Assembly (NCBI RefSeq): GCF_030150155.1
Contig: NZ_JASLGR010000063.1
Coordinates: forward strand, 1 to 6,386
From: Nocardioides sp.
GTDB taxonomy: Bacteria; Actinomycetota; Actinomycetes; Propionibacteriales; Nocardioidaceae
Reading direction: 5' to 3'
Length of the DNA: 6,386 nucleotides
In this document: positions 1 to 5,461 of the stretch, piece after piece
Numbering within the stretch: position 1 is the first letter of the stretch
Layout: the number at the start of each line of letters is the position of its first letter
The notes under the pieces: generated by a model
The model's database searches: none
What the model was told of the DNA's origin: nothing
What the model saw: only the letters and a program-made list of their open reading frames with translations
Position numbers and translations under genes: made by a program

Positions 1-164
1 TGCCGGGGCCTCTCCAGCGCCTGAAACCTGCGGCTAGAACACCGAAACGGCCTCGCGGAGCCGAGCACGGCCCCACCCGGCTGACCCGGGCTCGTTATAT
101 GTGCCACAACTCGGGGAACTGTTGCGAAGCCGTACTCACGCTGGTGTAACTCCGGCATCCTCGG
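1..164 (+). repeat. Leader direct repeat, left copy (R1)
   Basis: Matches 5462-5625 at 163 of 164 positions; the only difference is T at 122 versus G at 5583. The match stops five bases before the GTG start of A'. It may extend left of the window. It contains a perfect 5-bp hairpin (76-80 with 86-90, loop CTGAC), followed by an AT-rich patch TTATAT (95-100) that could be a -10 element or an opened origin site. In both copies the repeat is the leader of a regulator gene. It could be a promoter/operator, a replication origin, or both. No known origin or att motif was recognised in it. Confidence 0.9.
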
Positions 165-168
165 CAAG

Positions 169-275
169 GTGAGCACTGTGGAAGGAACGCACGCTCGCAC
201 TGAGGTGCGATGGGCTGTCGAGCGTCTGCGCCTCGTTGGGCGCGGCTCGCAGGATGCGTTAGCGCATCTGGGTGA
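169..275 (+). pseudogene. Truncated copy (A') of the small HTH regulator gene A
   Basis: This is the N-terminal 35 codons of a regulator whose complete copy lies on the minus strand at 6046-6386. Bases 185-275 are identical to the reverse complement of 6296-6386, and identity stops abruptly at 275, inside codon 36. The helix-turn-helix (residues 59-80 of the full protein) is missing, so the fragment should not bind DNA in the same way. The GTG at 169 is chosen because it gives the MST N-terminus shared with gene B. The frame stays open past the break and runs in phase into the next gene to 654, so a fusion product is formally possible. More likely it is a recombination scar left beside the phage promoter. 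Confidence 0.75.
185..275 (+). repeat. Inverted repeat, left arm (within A')
   Basis: Ninety-one bases identical to the reverse complement of 6296-6386, with no mismatch. The right arm ends at the window edge, so the true repeat is probably longer and may take in the leader R1. Confidence 0.97.
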
Positions 276-283
276 ACGATCCC

Positions 284-313
284 TTGACCTAGGCTCGTCA
301 TGCATGGCAGATT
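284..313 (+). promoter_or_regulatory. Candidate promoter for the early/structural gene series
   Basis: A good -35 hexamer TTGACC (284-289) is followed 18 bp later by a weak -10 candidate CAGATT (308-313). It lies just after the A' break and upstream of the first phage gene. The position is sensible, but the -10 match is poor, so this is tentative. Confidence 0.3.
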
Positions 314-329
314 TGTTCCACGTGAAACA
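314..329. promoter_or_regulatory. parS-like ParB (Spo0J) binding site
   Basis: The 16 bases TGTTCCACGTGAAACA fit the bacterial chromosomal parS consensus TGTTNCACGTGAAACA at every position. A chance exact match in a window this size is very unlikely. It sits in the short noncoding stretch between A' and the first phage gene, immediately after the candidate -10. No parA or parB gene is present, so host ParB would be the binder. It may aid partition or positioning of phage DNA, or act as an operator. The match is seen directly; function is inferred. Confidence 0.8.
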
Positions 330-372
330 TCGGCAGTGGGTCGGTGAACGCGTGGCACTGAGGAGGTGCGTG

Positions 373-654
373 ATGCGGGGTTTGACGTATGAGGGTGAGG
401 TGCTGACCGTTGAGACGCGGTCGTACGAGGCTGGTGTGACCGACAACGGTCGGTCGTTCCCGGCGGGGGAGTCGACCACGGTGAGTCTCTTTGACGGGGC
501 GGCGATCACGAAGTGCAAGGTGTCCAAGCACGCTGAGGCTGGGTTGCTGGAGGCGTTGCGGGCTGCTGCTGGGACGCATCAGTCGGTGGCTCTGCGGGTC
601 GAAGTCGCTTTCGGCAAGGTCCAGATCCTCGGCGATGCTCTCGCTTCTGTCTGA
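373..654 (+). CDS. Probable ssDNA-binding protein (gpV-like), 93 aa
   Basis: A 93-residue protein, close to the 87 residues of Ff gpV, which coats the nascent single-stranded genome before assembly. The sequence is rich in alternating beta-strand-like stretches, for example YEGEVLTVETRSYE near the start and VALRVEVAFGKVQIL near the end, with a charged middle, compatible with a small OB fold. ATG 373 is chosen because AGGAGG (361-366) sits six bases upstream; a longer in-frame start at 169 would fuse it to the A' scar. It is first in the gene series, directly before two tiny membrane proteins, which is the place of gene V in Ff. No family motif was recognised, so the call rests on size, position and composition. 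It could instead be an unrelated small phage protein. Confidence 0.6.
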   Translation: MRGLTYEGEVLTVETRSYEAGVTDNGRSFPAGESTTVSLFDGAAITKCKVSKHAEAGLLEALRAAAGTHQSVALRVEVAFGKVQILGDALASV

Positions 655-662
655 GGTGCGAC

Positions 663-752
663 GTGCTGTGGTCCGATCTGGCTCCGATGGCGGCGACTGT
701 GGCGTTCTTGGTCGGCCTGCCGGTCGGGATGCTCTTCGGGCGGATGTCGTAA
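663..752 (+). CDS. Tiny membrane protein, pVII/pIX-like minor coat candidate, 29 aa
   Basis: GTG-started reading frame of 29 residues with one hydrophobic segment at about residues 6-25 (including MAATVAFLVGLPVGMLFG), ending Arg-Met-Ser. A GAGG ribosome binding site at 653-656 overlaps the stop of the preceding gene, with six bases of spacing. It ends directly against the GTG of the next small frame (TAA then GTG). Two successive tiny single-span proteins between the ssDNA-binding gene and the major coat gene is exactly the arrangement of VII and IX in Ff phages (33 and 32 residues), which cap the particle tip where assembly begins. Sequence similarity was not assessed; the assignment is by size, topology and position. 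Confidence 0.65.
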   Translation: MLWSDLAPMAATVAFLVGLPVGMLFGRMS

Positions 753-866
753 GTGGCTCCGGCCGACGTGGTGTCTGCTGCCGACGTGGCGTGGGACGCG
801 GGCACGTTCTTCATTCTTGGCTGGGTGGCCGGATGGGTCGCTGGACTCATCCGCTCCGGCCTGTGA
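753..866 (+). CDS. Tiny membrane protein, second pVII/pIX-like candidate, 37 aa
   Basis: GTG-started frame beginning on the base after the previous stop codon, so it probably depends on translational coupling; its own ribosome binding site is weak. The 37 residues have an acidic N-terminal part (Asp5, Asp11, Asp15), a Trp-rich hydrophobic span at about 16-33 (TFFILGWVAGWVAGLI) and a single Arg34 near the C-terminus. This is the negative-outside, positive-inside layout of inovirus minor coat proteins. It precedes the major coat gene, matching the place of gene IX in Ff. Its GWVAGWVAG stretch carries small residues suited to tight helix packing. Function is inferred from context. Confidence 0.65.
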   Translation: MAPADVVSAADVAWDAGTFFILGWVAGWVAGLIRSGL

Positions 867-915
867 TTCTCCGGCCTGCGGGCGTCCAACGATTGGCCGG
901 GGGGAGGTGTGGAAA

Positions 916-1047
916 ATGGATTTCACTGGTGTGACTGCTGCTCTGACGTCTGCGATGACGGCTAACAGCGCTGCTGTGGTCGGTATCCTCGGCATCAGCC
1001 TGGGGACGGGCTTCGTGTTCCGTCTGATCCGTCGGGCCGCGAAGTGA
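916..1047 (+). CDS. Major coat protein (pVIII-like), 43 aa
   Basis: A 43-residue protein with the layout of an inovirus major capsid subunit: an N-terminal amphipathic part with Asp2 (residues 1-18), a hydrophobic span at about 19-35 (AAVVGILGISLGTGFVF), and a basic C-terminus with Arg36, Arg39, Arg40 and Lys43 that would contact the packaged ssDNA. It has no evident cleaved signal peptide, so the initial product may insert directly. A strong GGGGAGG ribosome binding site (901-907) lies just before the ATG, the best in the window and fitting for the most abundant virion protein. It is followed by a large terminator-like hairpin, as gene VIII is in Ff. An in-frame longer start at 817 would overlap the previous gene and is rejected. 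Confidence 0.85.
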   Translation: MDFTGVTAALTSAMTANSAAVVGILGISLGTGFVFRLIRRAAK

Positions 1048-1066
1048 TTCGGCTGCGTCGTCAAGA

Positions 1067-1124
1067 GGGGCCGGGGTCCCGGGGTGAGTGCGCTGTGCGC
1101 ACGGTCCCGGGGTCCCGGCTCCTT
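1067..1124 (+). terminator. Large hairpin terminator/attenuator after the major coat gene
   Basis: A stem pairs 1067-1085 with 1104-1122 (19 pairs with a few G-T wobbles), closed by a perfect inner hairpin GTGCGC-TGT-GCGCAC (1088-1102). Only two bases follow as T-T, so it lacks a long U tract; it may act as an attenuator or an mRNA end stabiliser. In Ff phages a terminator in this same place separates abundant VIII transcripts from scarce III transcripts. Confidence 0.75.
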
Positions 1125-1202
1125 GCCGTTGTGGGCCGTGTTCTTGCGGCTCTCGGTGCGGCGGTCCTCGTTGCCGTCGACGCTGATTGGGCGAGCGCGT
1201 GA
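1095..1202 (+). CDS. Possible small membrane protein, 35 aa
   Basis: GTG-started frame within the hairpin, giving a basic start (MRTVPGSR), a hydrophobic stretch at about residues 9-28 (LLAVVGRVLAALGAAVLVAV) and an acidic tail with DADWASA. Its TGA stop (1200-1202) overlaps the GTG start (1199) of the adsorption protein gene as GTGA, the same overlap pattern used elsewhere in this series. GGGGTGA (1081-1087) could serve as a ribosome binding site but is buried in the stem. It may be a coupling leader peptide or another minor membrane protein, or the frame may be open by chance. Confidence 0.4.
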   Translation: MRTVPGSRLLAVVGRVLAALGAAVLVAVDADWASA

Positions 1203-2794
1203 GGCGCTGGGCCGCCTCGGTGCTGGCGGGGATCGCGGTGGCGTTGTCGCTGTCGCTGGTGACGACGGTGGCTGCGCCTCCGGCGTCGGCGTTGACGTCG
1301 TATCCGTCGCCGGTCACGGTGCGGGGCACTCTGAGCGCTGGGTCTGCTGTGGCCGCTGGAGCTGCGTGCGCTACCGGCCTGGGGTGTGCGTACGCGGTCG
1401 CCAGGGTCGGGATGTTCGCCTACGAGACCAGGGATGTGTGGATGCCCTTTGTCAAGGGCCTGTTCGGGCATGGAGGTAGCCACTCTGGGTCGACTCAGAG
1501 TACGGGCTGCTCGGGTGCTGCCAGCGCGGCGATTGACGGTGCGGCGGTGACGATCACGGTGTCGTGGAATGGGTGCCTTGCTACGGCGTCCAAGCCTGGC
1601 TGGACGGGCGGTCGTCTCGCGTGCCGTTCTGCTGCCGGTGTCGTCACTACGGTCGCCGCGCCTTCGGGCAGCGCTGGCTTAGGTACTCTCGGTGCCACTG
1701 CGGGGTCCATGAGTACGACAGTGTCTCTGTGCGGCACTGGCTCTGTCGTCGCCTGGACCGATGTGACGGTCGGTGTCTGCTGCTACGGCAACCAGTTCGG
1801 GGTCGTGTCAGTGTCGACAGCTGTCCCGAGCGGGAGTCTCTCGCAGACGTCGACGGTCACGTGCCGTGCTCCTGACAACGCTGTCTTTACCCTCACGTCG
1901 ACGTGGACCGGGGGCGACGACGACGGCGTCGGGATACCGTCGTGTGATGGTGCTCTGGCGGGCTCCATCCCCGAGCGTGTGAAGCTGACTGGTGGGTGGC
2001 CCGGTGCTGAGGAGACGGTCGCCGACACGACGTTGCCTACGAAGTCGTCGTTGGCCGGCACGTACCCGGACTGCTTCTCTGGCGGCGCGTTCCTGCCTGA
2101 GACCTGTCGCGTTCAGGTGTGGATTAACGGGCAGCCGTGCACGTCGTCTCGACCGATCTGCGCGGATTGGCAGGATGCCTCAGCCGACGGGTCGGTCGTG
2201 CGCTGCAAGATGGGCAGCTACGTCGTCCCCATGTCGTCGTGTGACCTGCTGGAGAACTCCTACGATCCCGGTGTCACGCCGTCTCCGCTGACCACTGTCG
2301 TGGGTGACAAGCCCGCTCCGACCCCCGGGTCGGGCACGTCGCCGTCCACTGGTCCGTCCTCGTCTGCCAGCCCTGCGCCCACGACGGGCCCGAATCCCGA
2401 TCCCACGACTGAGGACCCGCCGACGGTCTCGACCCCTGGCTACGGCAACTCCAAGGGGTGCCTGGGGCAGAACTGGTCCTGGAACCCCGTCTCGTGGGTT
2501 TACGCCCCGGTGAAGTGTGCGTTCATCTGGGCGTTCGTGCCGTCGGTGACGCTGCGGAACCCGTTCCCGGACATGAGCGCCTGGGCCGTCGCGTTCCCGT
2601 CGGTGACGGGTGGCTGTGCCAGCCCGAGCGTGGATATCGGTGCGGGTGGGTCGAAGCCGATGGGCTGGTGCGATGCCTCGGTGCAGAGTGTTGCTGATGC
2701 CGGTCGGCCGTGGGTCGACGCGGTGATCGTGGTGTGCGGTGCTCTGGGGATCTGGCGTCGTCTGTCGCGTAGTGCGGGGGTCGATTCTGAATGA
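1199..2794 (+). CDS. pIII-like adsorption/minor coat protein, secreted and C-terminally anchored, 531 aa
   Basis: The protein starts with a signal peptide: MRRW, a hydrophobic core to about residue 25, then PPASA as a likely cleavage site near residue 31. The outer part carries 16 Cys up to residue 348, including an adjacent pair (194-195), suggesting several disulfides. A Pro/Ser/Thr-rich flexible linker spans about 357-414. A C-terminal domain with five Cys ends in a membrane anchor at about 505-520 followed by Arg-Arg. This mirrors Ff pIII: receptor-binding domains, linker, anchored C-domain. It would sit at the particle tip, bind the host surface and release the virion. GTG 1199 is preferred over TTG 1187 because it overlaps the preceding stop (GTGA). 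It overlaps the next gene by ATGA. Its receptor cannot be inferred. Confidence 0.8.
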   Translation: MRRWAASVLAGIAVALSLSLVTTVAAPPASALTSYPSPVTVRGTLSAGSAVAAGAACATGLGCAYAVARVGMFAYETRDVWMPFVKGLFGHGGSHSGSTQSTGCSGAASAAIDGAAVTITVSWNGCLATASKPGWTGGRLACRSAAGVVTTVAAPSGSAGLGTLGATAGSMSTTVSLCGTGSVVAWTDVTVGVCCYGNQFGVVSVSTAVPSGSLSQTSTVTCRAPDNAVFTLTSTWTGGDDDGVGIPSCDGALAGSIPERVKLTGGWPGAEETVADTTLPTKSSLAGTYPDCFSGGAFLPETCRVQVWINGQPCTSSRPICADWQDASADGSVVRCKMGSYVVPMSSCDLLENSYDPGVTPSPLTTVVGDKPAPTPGSGTSPSTGPSSSASPAPTTGPNPDPTTEDPPTVSTPGYGNSKGCLGQNWSWNPVSWVYAPVKCAFIWAFVPSVTLRNPFPDMSAWAVAFPSVTGGCASPSVDIGAGGSKPMGWCDASVQSVADAGRPWVDAVIVVCGALGIWRRLSRSAGVDSE

Positions 2795-3030
2795 TTGTCG
2801 ATGTCTTCTTCACCCTCTGGAATGGCGTGATCGCGCTGGTTCCACCGCTGCCCTCGCCGCCGTCGTGGTGGCCGACGTCGGGTATCTCGATCCCGCTCAT
2901 GGGTATCGCCTCGCCGGGTGTGGTCACGGCGGTGCTGGCGACCTACCTGTCTGTTCTCGTCCTGTCGTCGGTGATCTATGCCGCACGACGGGTTGTCTCT
3001 CTACTCACCCTTGGAGGTGGCTCGCTGTGA
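2791..3030 (+). CDS. pVI-like minor coat membrane protein, 79 aa
   Basis: Starts within the stop of the adsorption gene (ATGA) and ends within the start of the Zot gene (GTGA), so the three are probably translated together. The 79 residues show a hydrophobic segment at about 2-20, a Pro/Trp-rich turn at 19-30 (PLPSPPSWWP), and a long span at about 41-64 (GVVTAVLATYLSVLVLSSVI), then Arg66-Arg67 and a short amphipathic tail. In Ff, gene VI lies between III and I and encodes a 112-residue hydrophobic protein that pairs with pIII to close the virion end. Place and topology fit; the length is somewhat shorter. The call is by context. Confidence 0.7.
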   Translation: MIVDVFFTLWNGVIALVPPLPSPPSWWPTSGISIPLMGIASPGVVTAVLATYLSVLVLSSVIYAARRVVSLLTLGGGSL

Positions 3031-3704
3031 AGATCCGTCCCATCACCGCATTCGTCGGCATGAACGGCTCCGGGAAGACGATGAGCGCTGTTCGTGCTGC
3101 GCGCCGTGCCGGTCGTCGCCTGGTCACGAACGTGCCCGGGGTTCCTGACAGTCGACACTTCACCAACCTGTCGAGCCTGCTCAGCATCGGGTTCGAAGAC
3201 TCCGATGTTGTCTTCGATGAGGCCGGGGTGCTGTTCTCGTCTCGGAACCGCTCCAACGATGAAAAGTTCCTGGAGGTGGTCCAGCAGCTGCGGAAGCAAC
3301 GGGCAAGGCTGTTCTGGACCGCGCCGGCGTACGCCCGGGCGGACAAGGTTCTGCGGGAGGTGACGCAGGAGGTCGTCCGGTGTACCTCCTGGTTCCCCGG
3401 CACCGACCCGGCCACGCCGTGGCCCCGGGCCCGCTTCATCATGCTGCGCGGCTATGACGCAGCCGATTTCGACGCACTCGGCCAGTCCTTCGACGGACGC
3501 AAACTCCGGGTGCTGGGTCGAGAGCTCTACCGCGCGTCGAAGTGGTATGACCAGTTCGAAACGCTGGGCAAGGTCACCGGCCTGGACGCTCCTGGCCCTG
3601 TTCCGGTCCTGGCCGCTGCTCCTGAGGACCCTGACCCGTGGTCGCCTCCGGTTGAGCCGTCGTGGCTCGACACGCCGCGCCCGACCCGCCGTCACGCCCG
3701 ATGA
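3027..3704 (+). CDS. zot: Zot/pI-family assembly ATPase, 225 aa
   Basis: Assembly ATPase that powers extrusion of the phage through the membrane. A Walker A motif GMNGSGKT lies at residues 11-18, directly after the first strand (ITAFV), and a Walker B motif VVFDEAG at 61-67, followed by a conserved-looking segment with QQLRKQRARLFWTAP at 86-100. This is the N-terminal half of the Zot family. The usual transmembrane segment and periplasmic C-terminal domain are missing; the protein ends in a Pro-rich, then basic tail (RRHAR). GTG 3027 is chosen because GGAGG (3013-3017) lies nine bases upstream and the start overlaps the preceding stop. A separate 27-residue membrane peptide overlaps its end by ATGA and might supply the anchor. 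The ATPase assignment is firm; its membrane association is inferred. Confidence 0.9.
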   Translation: MKIRPITAFVGMNGSGKTMSAVRAARRAGRRLVTNVPGVPDSRHFTNLSSLLSIGFEDSDVVFDEAGVLFSSRNRSNDEKFLEVVQQLRKQRARLFWTAPAYARADKVLREVTQEVVRCTSWFPGTDPATPWPRARFIMLRGYDAADFDALGQSFDGRKLRVLGRELYRASKWYDQFETLGKVTGLDAPGPVPVLAAAPEDPDPWSPPVEPSWLDTPRPTRRHAR

Positions 3705-3784
3705 GCCGCGCTGGGTGGATCGCGGCCGGGTTCTTGGCGCTGGGGCTGGCGCGGTTCCTGTTCGGCTCCGGTGTCCTGCGGTGA
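3701..3784 (+). CDS. Micro-protein with one membrane span between Zot and Rep, 27 aa
   Basis: The ATG overlaps the Zot stop (ATGA) and the TGA overlaps the Rep start (GTGA), a perfectly packed 27-codon frame. Residues 5-26 are hydrophobic (GWIAAGFLALGLARFLFG), with Arg3, a mid-span Arg18 and a terminal Arg27. Ff phages have a comparable accessory, gpXI, made from an internal start in gene I and containing the pI membrane span. Here the span seems to be encoded as its own gene right after a soluble-looking Zot, so it may be a detached Zot anchor. The double overlap argues that it is a real gene. It may also serve only to couple translation of Rep to Zot. Confidence 0.65.
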   Translation: MSRAGWIAAGFLALGLARFLFGSGVLR

Positions 3785-5250
3785 ACGCGAGCGTGCTGAC
3801 CCCGACCCTTACGCTGCCCTCGATCGTTCGGTTTCCGTCGACGGAGCTTGTCGGTCTGGCTGCGGCGCTGTACGGCCGTTACGAGGGTGTGGAACGTCAG
3901 ATCCGGGTCCGTGAACGGCTCCAGGTCGAGTACGTCGACGGCCGCGAGATCTCGTTCCCTCAGGCCGACTTCGTTGAGCGGTTGAAGGCTGAGGGGCCGA
4001 TCCATCGTGTTGAGGTCGCCCCGGGCTACGTTGCGGTCAAGGCAACTGACCCGGTGCGCGCGATCCGAACGTATGAGCGCCAGGCGGTGGCCACTGCCAA
4101 GGCTGAGGCTGTGCGGACGCTGATCGAACGACGTGCTGAGGTAGAGGCGTGCGAGGCGTCACGGTGCGGGTGCGGGGGAGCCGAACCGGACTGCTTCGGT
4201 CGAGAGATGGCGCGGGCCGCGCTGGCTTTCCTCGATCACGAGGGTGTCTCCCGGCTGCATTCGTGGTCTGCGAAGTCGCGGGCTCGGATGACGGAGAAGA
4301 TCGGCCGTCTCGATGTGTCGCCCATGTTCGATGAGGGCGGCACACCAGCGTTGATCACGTTGACGTTGCCGGGGGACTGGCTCGCGGTCACGCCGTCGGC
4401 GAAGGTTTGGCAGAACCAGATCCAGAAGCTGCGGCGTCGGTTCCGTGACAAGTGGGGCCACTCGATGGTCGGGTTCTGGAAGCGTGAGTTCCAGGCTCGC
4501 GGGGCACCGCACTGGCACATGATGGGCTGGGTGCCCAACGATCCCGGGTTCCGTGCGTGGTTGTCTGAGACGTGGGCAGACATCGTGGATGCCCCGTGGT
4601 GTGGGCATGTGTTCCCGGCCCGGATGTGTCGGCTCAGTGACCGGCGTGAGGTCATCGTGTGCTGTGACTATCACCGGCATCTTGAGGCCGGTGCCGGCGT
4701 GGACTACTACGAGGGTGTCCGGGCCTCAGATCCGCGCCGCATGGCGATCTACTTCGGCAAGCACTCCTCGTTCGCCGACAAGGAGTATCAGAACCAAGCA
4801 CCCCGCGAATGGGTCCACGACCCGGCCTGTGAAGACGACCTGTGTGAGGGCTGCTCCGTGAGCGGCGTGGGCCGGTTCTGGGGCGTGTGGGGCCTCCAGG
4901 ATGCTGCCCGGGCGTCTCAGATCCCCCCGGACCTTGCTGACGCGATGGTGCAGATCATGCGTCGGTGGGCCCACACCAAGAGGTACGCCGTCCCGACCAC
5001 CGTCTGGCGCAAGCGCTACAGCACTCGAGTGGACACCAGCACCGGCGAGATCACCGAAACGTGGCGTTGGCGCAAGCGTCGGTCGACTGCGGTGGTGAAG
5101 CGTCTGGCCGGGGGACAGCGTTCGGGCTGGCTCCTGGTCAACGACGGTCCCGGCCTGGCCTCGCAACTGCAACGAGCGGCCCTGCAAGCCGTGTGGACAC
5201 CGCAACGGGGCGGTCGATCCGGGGCCGGACCGATCGGGTTCCTTCCCTAG
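3781..5250 (+). CDS. HUH-type rolling-circle replication initiator (Rep), 489 aa
   Basis: Nicks the double-stranded replicative form at its origin and stays bound to the 5' end through a tyrosine, starting rolling-circle synthesis of the viral strand. Motif 1 is LITLTLP (191-197), motif 2 is PHWHMM with metal-binding His244 and His246, and motif 3 is IYFGKH with catalytic Tyr324 and Lys327. Two Cys clusters flank the core, C124/C129/C131/C138 and C350/C355/C358, possible zinc-binding sites. The C-terminal 90 residues are rich in Arg, Lys and Trp, suiting DNA contact. GTG 3781 is chosen because it overlaps the upstream stop; frames upstream of it run antiphase through Zot. It is followed by a hairpin-rich noncoding region and R2, where the origin is expected. 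Single-Tyr Rep fits plasmid-type and inovirus initiators. Confidence 0.88.
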   Translation: MNASVLTPTLTLPSIVRFPSTELVGLAAALYGRYEGVERQIRVRERLQVEYVDGREISFPQADFVERLKAEGPIHRVEVAPGYVAVKATDPVRAIRTYERQAVATAKAEAVRTLIERRAEVEACEASRCGCGGAEPDCFGREMARAALAFLDHEGVSRLHSWSAKSRARMTEKIGRLDVSPMFDEGGTPALITLTLPGDWLAVTPSAKVWQNQIQKLRRRFRDKWGHSMVGFWKREFQARGAPHWHMMGWVPNDPGFRAWLSETWADIVDAPWCGHVFPARMCRLSDRREVIVCCDYHRHLEAGAGVDYYEGVRASDPRRMAIYFGKHSSFADKEYQNQAPREWVHDPACEDDLCEGCSVSGVGRFWGVWGLQDAARASQIPPDLADAMVQIMRRWAHTKRYAVPTTVWRKRYSTRVDTSTGEITETWRWRKRRSTAVVKRLAGGQRSGWLLVNDGPGLASQLQRAALQAVWTPQRGGRSGAGPIGFLP

Positions 5251-5258
5251 CTGCACCC

Positions 5259-5286
5259 GGGTGATCGCAGGGACCTGCGACCACCC
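5259..5286 (+). terminator. Hairpin just after rep
   Basis: GGGTG (5259-5263) pairs with CACCC (5282-5286), and TCGCAG (5265-5270) with CTGCGA (5275-5280), around a GGAC loop with one A-C mismatch. It starts nine bases after the rep stop. There is no T tract, so it may be a terminator or part of the origin/packaging structure. Confidence 0.6.
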
Positions 5287-5361
5287 AACCCGGGCTCTAC
5301 GCCAGCCCAGCCAGCGGCCTCCTACGCCACTGGACCGCCCGACAGGCTCACCGTGCCGGTC

Positions 5362-5398
5362 GGGCCTCAGCCATGCCCGGAACTGGGCACGGAGGCCC
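5362..5398 (+). other. Two-tier hairpin in the intergenic region
   Basis: GGGCCTC (5362-5368) pairs perfectly with GAGGCCC (5392-5398), enclosing a second perfect stem TGCCC/GGGCA (5374-5378 with 5385-5389) and a GGAACT loop. A competing fold pairs CCGTGCC (5351-5357) with GGCACGG (5386-5392). Candidate complementary-strand origin or packaging signal. Confidence 0.55.
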
Positions 5399-5461
5399 CG
5401 TTACGGGTGTCCAGCACGCTCGAAGTAGCGCCCGGTGTGGTCCGGTGGCGATGCTCGACTC

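Larger units (their letters stand above)
5251..5461. other. Noncoding intergenic region after rep, candidate origin/packaging region
   Basis: About 210 bases with no convincing gene and two clear hairpins. It lies between the Rep stop and R2, where inovirus intergenic regions hold replication origins and the packaging hairpin. No known nick-site consensus was recognised. A frame open from 5353 to 5610 runs through the hairpins into the repeat and looks accidental. Confidence 0.55.

Noticed and set aside
92..112. Second dif-like or XerC half-site in the leader repeat (GTTATATGTGCCACAACT)
   Set aside because: It shares only AGTTG on one side with the dif-like site, and the spacing of the arms is wrong.
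95..358. Minus-strand frame at the left edge, sharing its C-terminus with a minus-strand frame at 5556-5993
   Set aside because: The shared tail only reflects the duplicated leader repeat read backwards; both frames lie antisense to better-supported genes.
1187..1198. TTG 1187 as start of the adsorption protein
   Set aside because: It adds only four residues to the signal peptide and lacks the GTGA overlap found at 1199; TTG is a rarer start. It cannot be fully excluded.
579..1483. Long Arg/Pro/His-rich minus-strand frames opposite the coat and adsorption genes
   Set aside because: Typical antisense shadows of GC-rich genes: low-complexity composition and no ribosome binding sites.
3454..3780. 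Upstream extension of the Rep frame
   Set aside because: It overlaps the strongly supported Zot gene in another frame, while GTG 3781 fits the local stop/start overlap pattern.
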